Assembly (NCBI GenBank): GCA_015501605.1
Contig: JADNRZ010000004.1
Location: 496,001-560,000, forward strand
DNA: 64,000 nucleotides
Reading direction: 5' to 3'
Origin: Panaeolus papilionaceus
Lineage: Eukaryota > Basidiomycota > Agaricomycetes > Agaricales
Positions 63,777 through 64,000 of the stretch are shown piece after piece; position 1 is the stretch's first letter, and every line of letters starts with the position of its first letter. The translations under genes were made by a program, and so were the position numbers. The notes below the pieces were generated by a model. It was given only the letters and a program-made list of their open reading frames with translations, was not told where the DNA came from and ran no database searches.

Positions 63777-63953
63777 GAGAAAGGAGAATTAAACCCTAAC
63801 CATAAATAAATAAATGTGTTTTTAGCACTTTCAACGAGTTTGCTAAGCCTTCAACCGGTCATTGTCGAAAGCCGTAGCCCTTCACAATTATTAGACTGTC
63901 CGACTCCAACGTTCCCTGCTTTATTCATGTTATCTGCTGTCTTCAGAAACAGT

Positions 63954-64000
63954 ATGTCCAGAACTGCTGTTCGTGTAGCTTCCAGGAGGACAAACGCAAT
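63954..64000 (+). CDS. Start of an unidentified gene (truncated by window end)
   Basis: An ATG opens MSRTAVRVASRRTNA and runs off the window. The Arg/Ser/Ala-rich start resembles a mitochondrial presequence, and the position just across a short divergent promoter from TBCE fits a real gene. Sixteen codons are too few to identify it. Confidence 0.35.
   Translation, partial: MSRTAVRVASRRTNA

Overview
This window is nuclear DNA from a filamentous basidiomycete, most likely an Agaricomycete (mushroom or wood/litter decayer). Genes are split by many short GT–AG introns of about 50–65 bp. The gene set fits: a GH6 cellobiohydrolase with a CBM1, a White-Collar-2-type blue-light regulator, a protein resembling the clamp-cell factor Clp1, a Zn2Cys6 regulator, an F-box-like protein and a prolyl-4-hydroxylase-like 2OG oxygenase. 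Nothing prokaryotic, viral or CRISPR-like is present. Exon joins were worked out by hand from reading frames, splice signals and conserved motifs. No alignment or transcript was available.

Layout. 0.8–2.7 kb: a GH5 exo-beta-1,3-glucanase-like gene (+) that appears broken. 3.0 kb: an intron-containing tRNA-Ser(AGA). 3.7–5.2 kb: a 2OG-Fe(II) oxygenase (+). 5.4–7.3 kb: mitochondrial F1 ATP synthase beta (-). 7.5–9.1 kb: an F-box-like gene (+) with one frame break. 9.4–15.5 kb, all minus: Zn2Cys6 regulator, isovaleryl-CoA dehydrogenase, inositol-pentakisphosphate 2-kinase. 15.5–18.9 kb: a gene-poor stretch holding a short TA-flanked inverted-repeat element (MITE). 18.9–25.8 kb: Clp1-like (-), DAD3 (+), Arp2/3 subunit 1 (-), WC-2 (-), a short-chain dehydrogenase (-). 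26.3–32.6 kb: a large kinesin (-). 34.1–42.1 kb: arginase (-), a class I/II aminotransferase (+), a CWF19L1-like protein (-). 43.4–45.3 kb: a secreted type-B carboxylesterase/lipase (+). 47.0–53.0 kb: NUDT19-like hydrolase (-), UBLCP1-like CTD phosphatase (-), an unknown protein (+), CSN8-like (-). 53.2–64 kb: NECAP-like (+), a weak possible gene relic, GH6 cellobiohydrolase (+), cysteine desulfurase NFS1 (+), SR protein (+), tubulin cofactor E (-) and the first bases of another gene (+).

Most loci are unlinked housekeeping genes, not a pathway cluster. Loose themes are cytoskeleton (ARPC1, DAD3, kinesin, TBCE, NECAP), mitochondrial metabolism (ATP2, IVD, NFS1), arginine/amino-acid turnover (arginase next to an aminotransferase), RNA processing (SR protein, CWF19L1, UBLCP1) and plant-wall or lipid attack (GH6, esterase, GH5 relic). 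Several pairs share short divergent promoters (CSN8/NECAP 192 bp; TBCE/partial gene 177 bp; UBLCP1/unknown about 280 bp; Clp1-like/DAD3 about 270 bp). DAD3 and ARPC1 converge with only 82 bp between stop codons. I did not find a convincing new multi-gene system. The most notable observations are the multiply disrupted GH5 gene, the MITE, the frame break in the F-box-like gene and an unrecognised conserved-looking protein at 50.9 kb.
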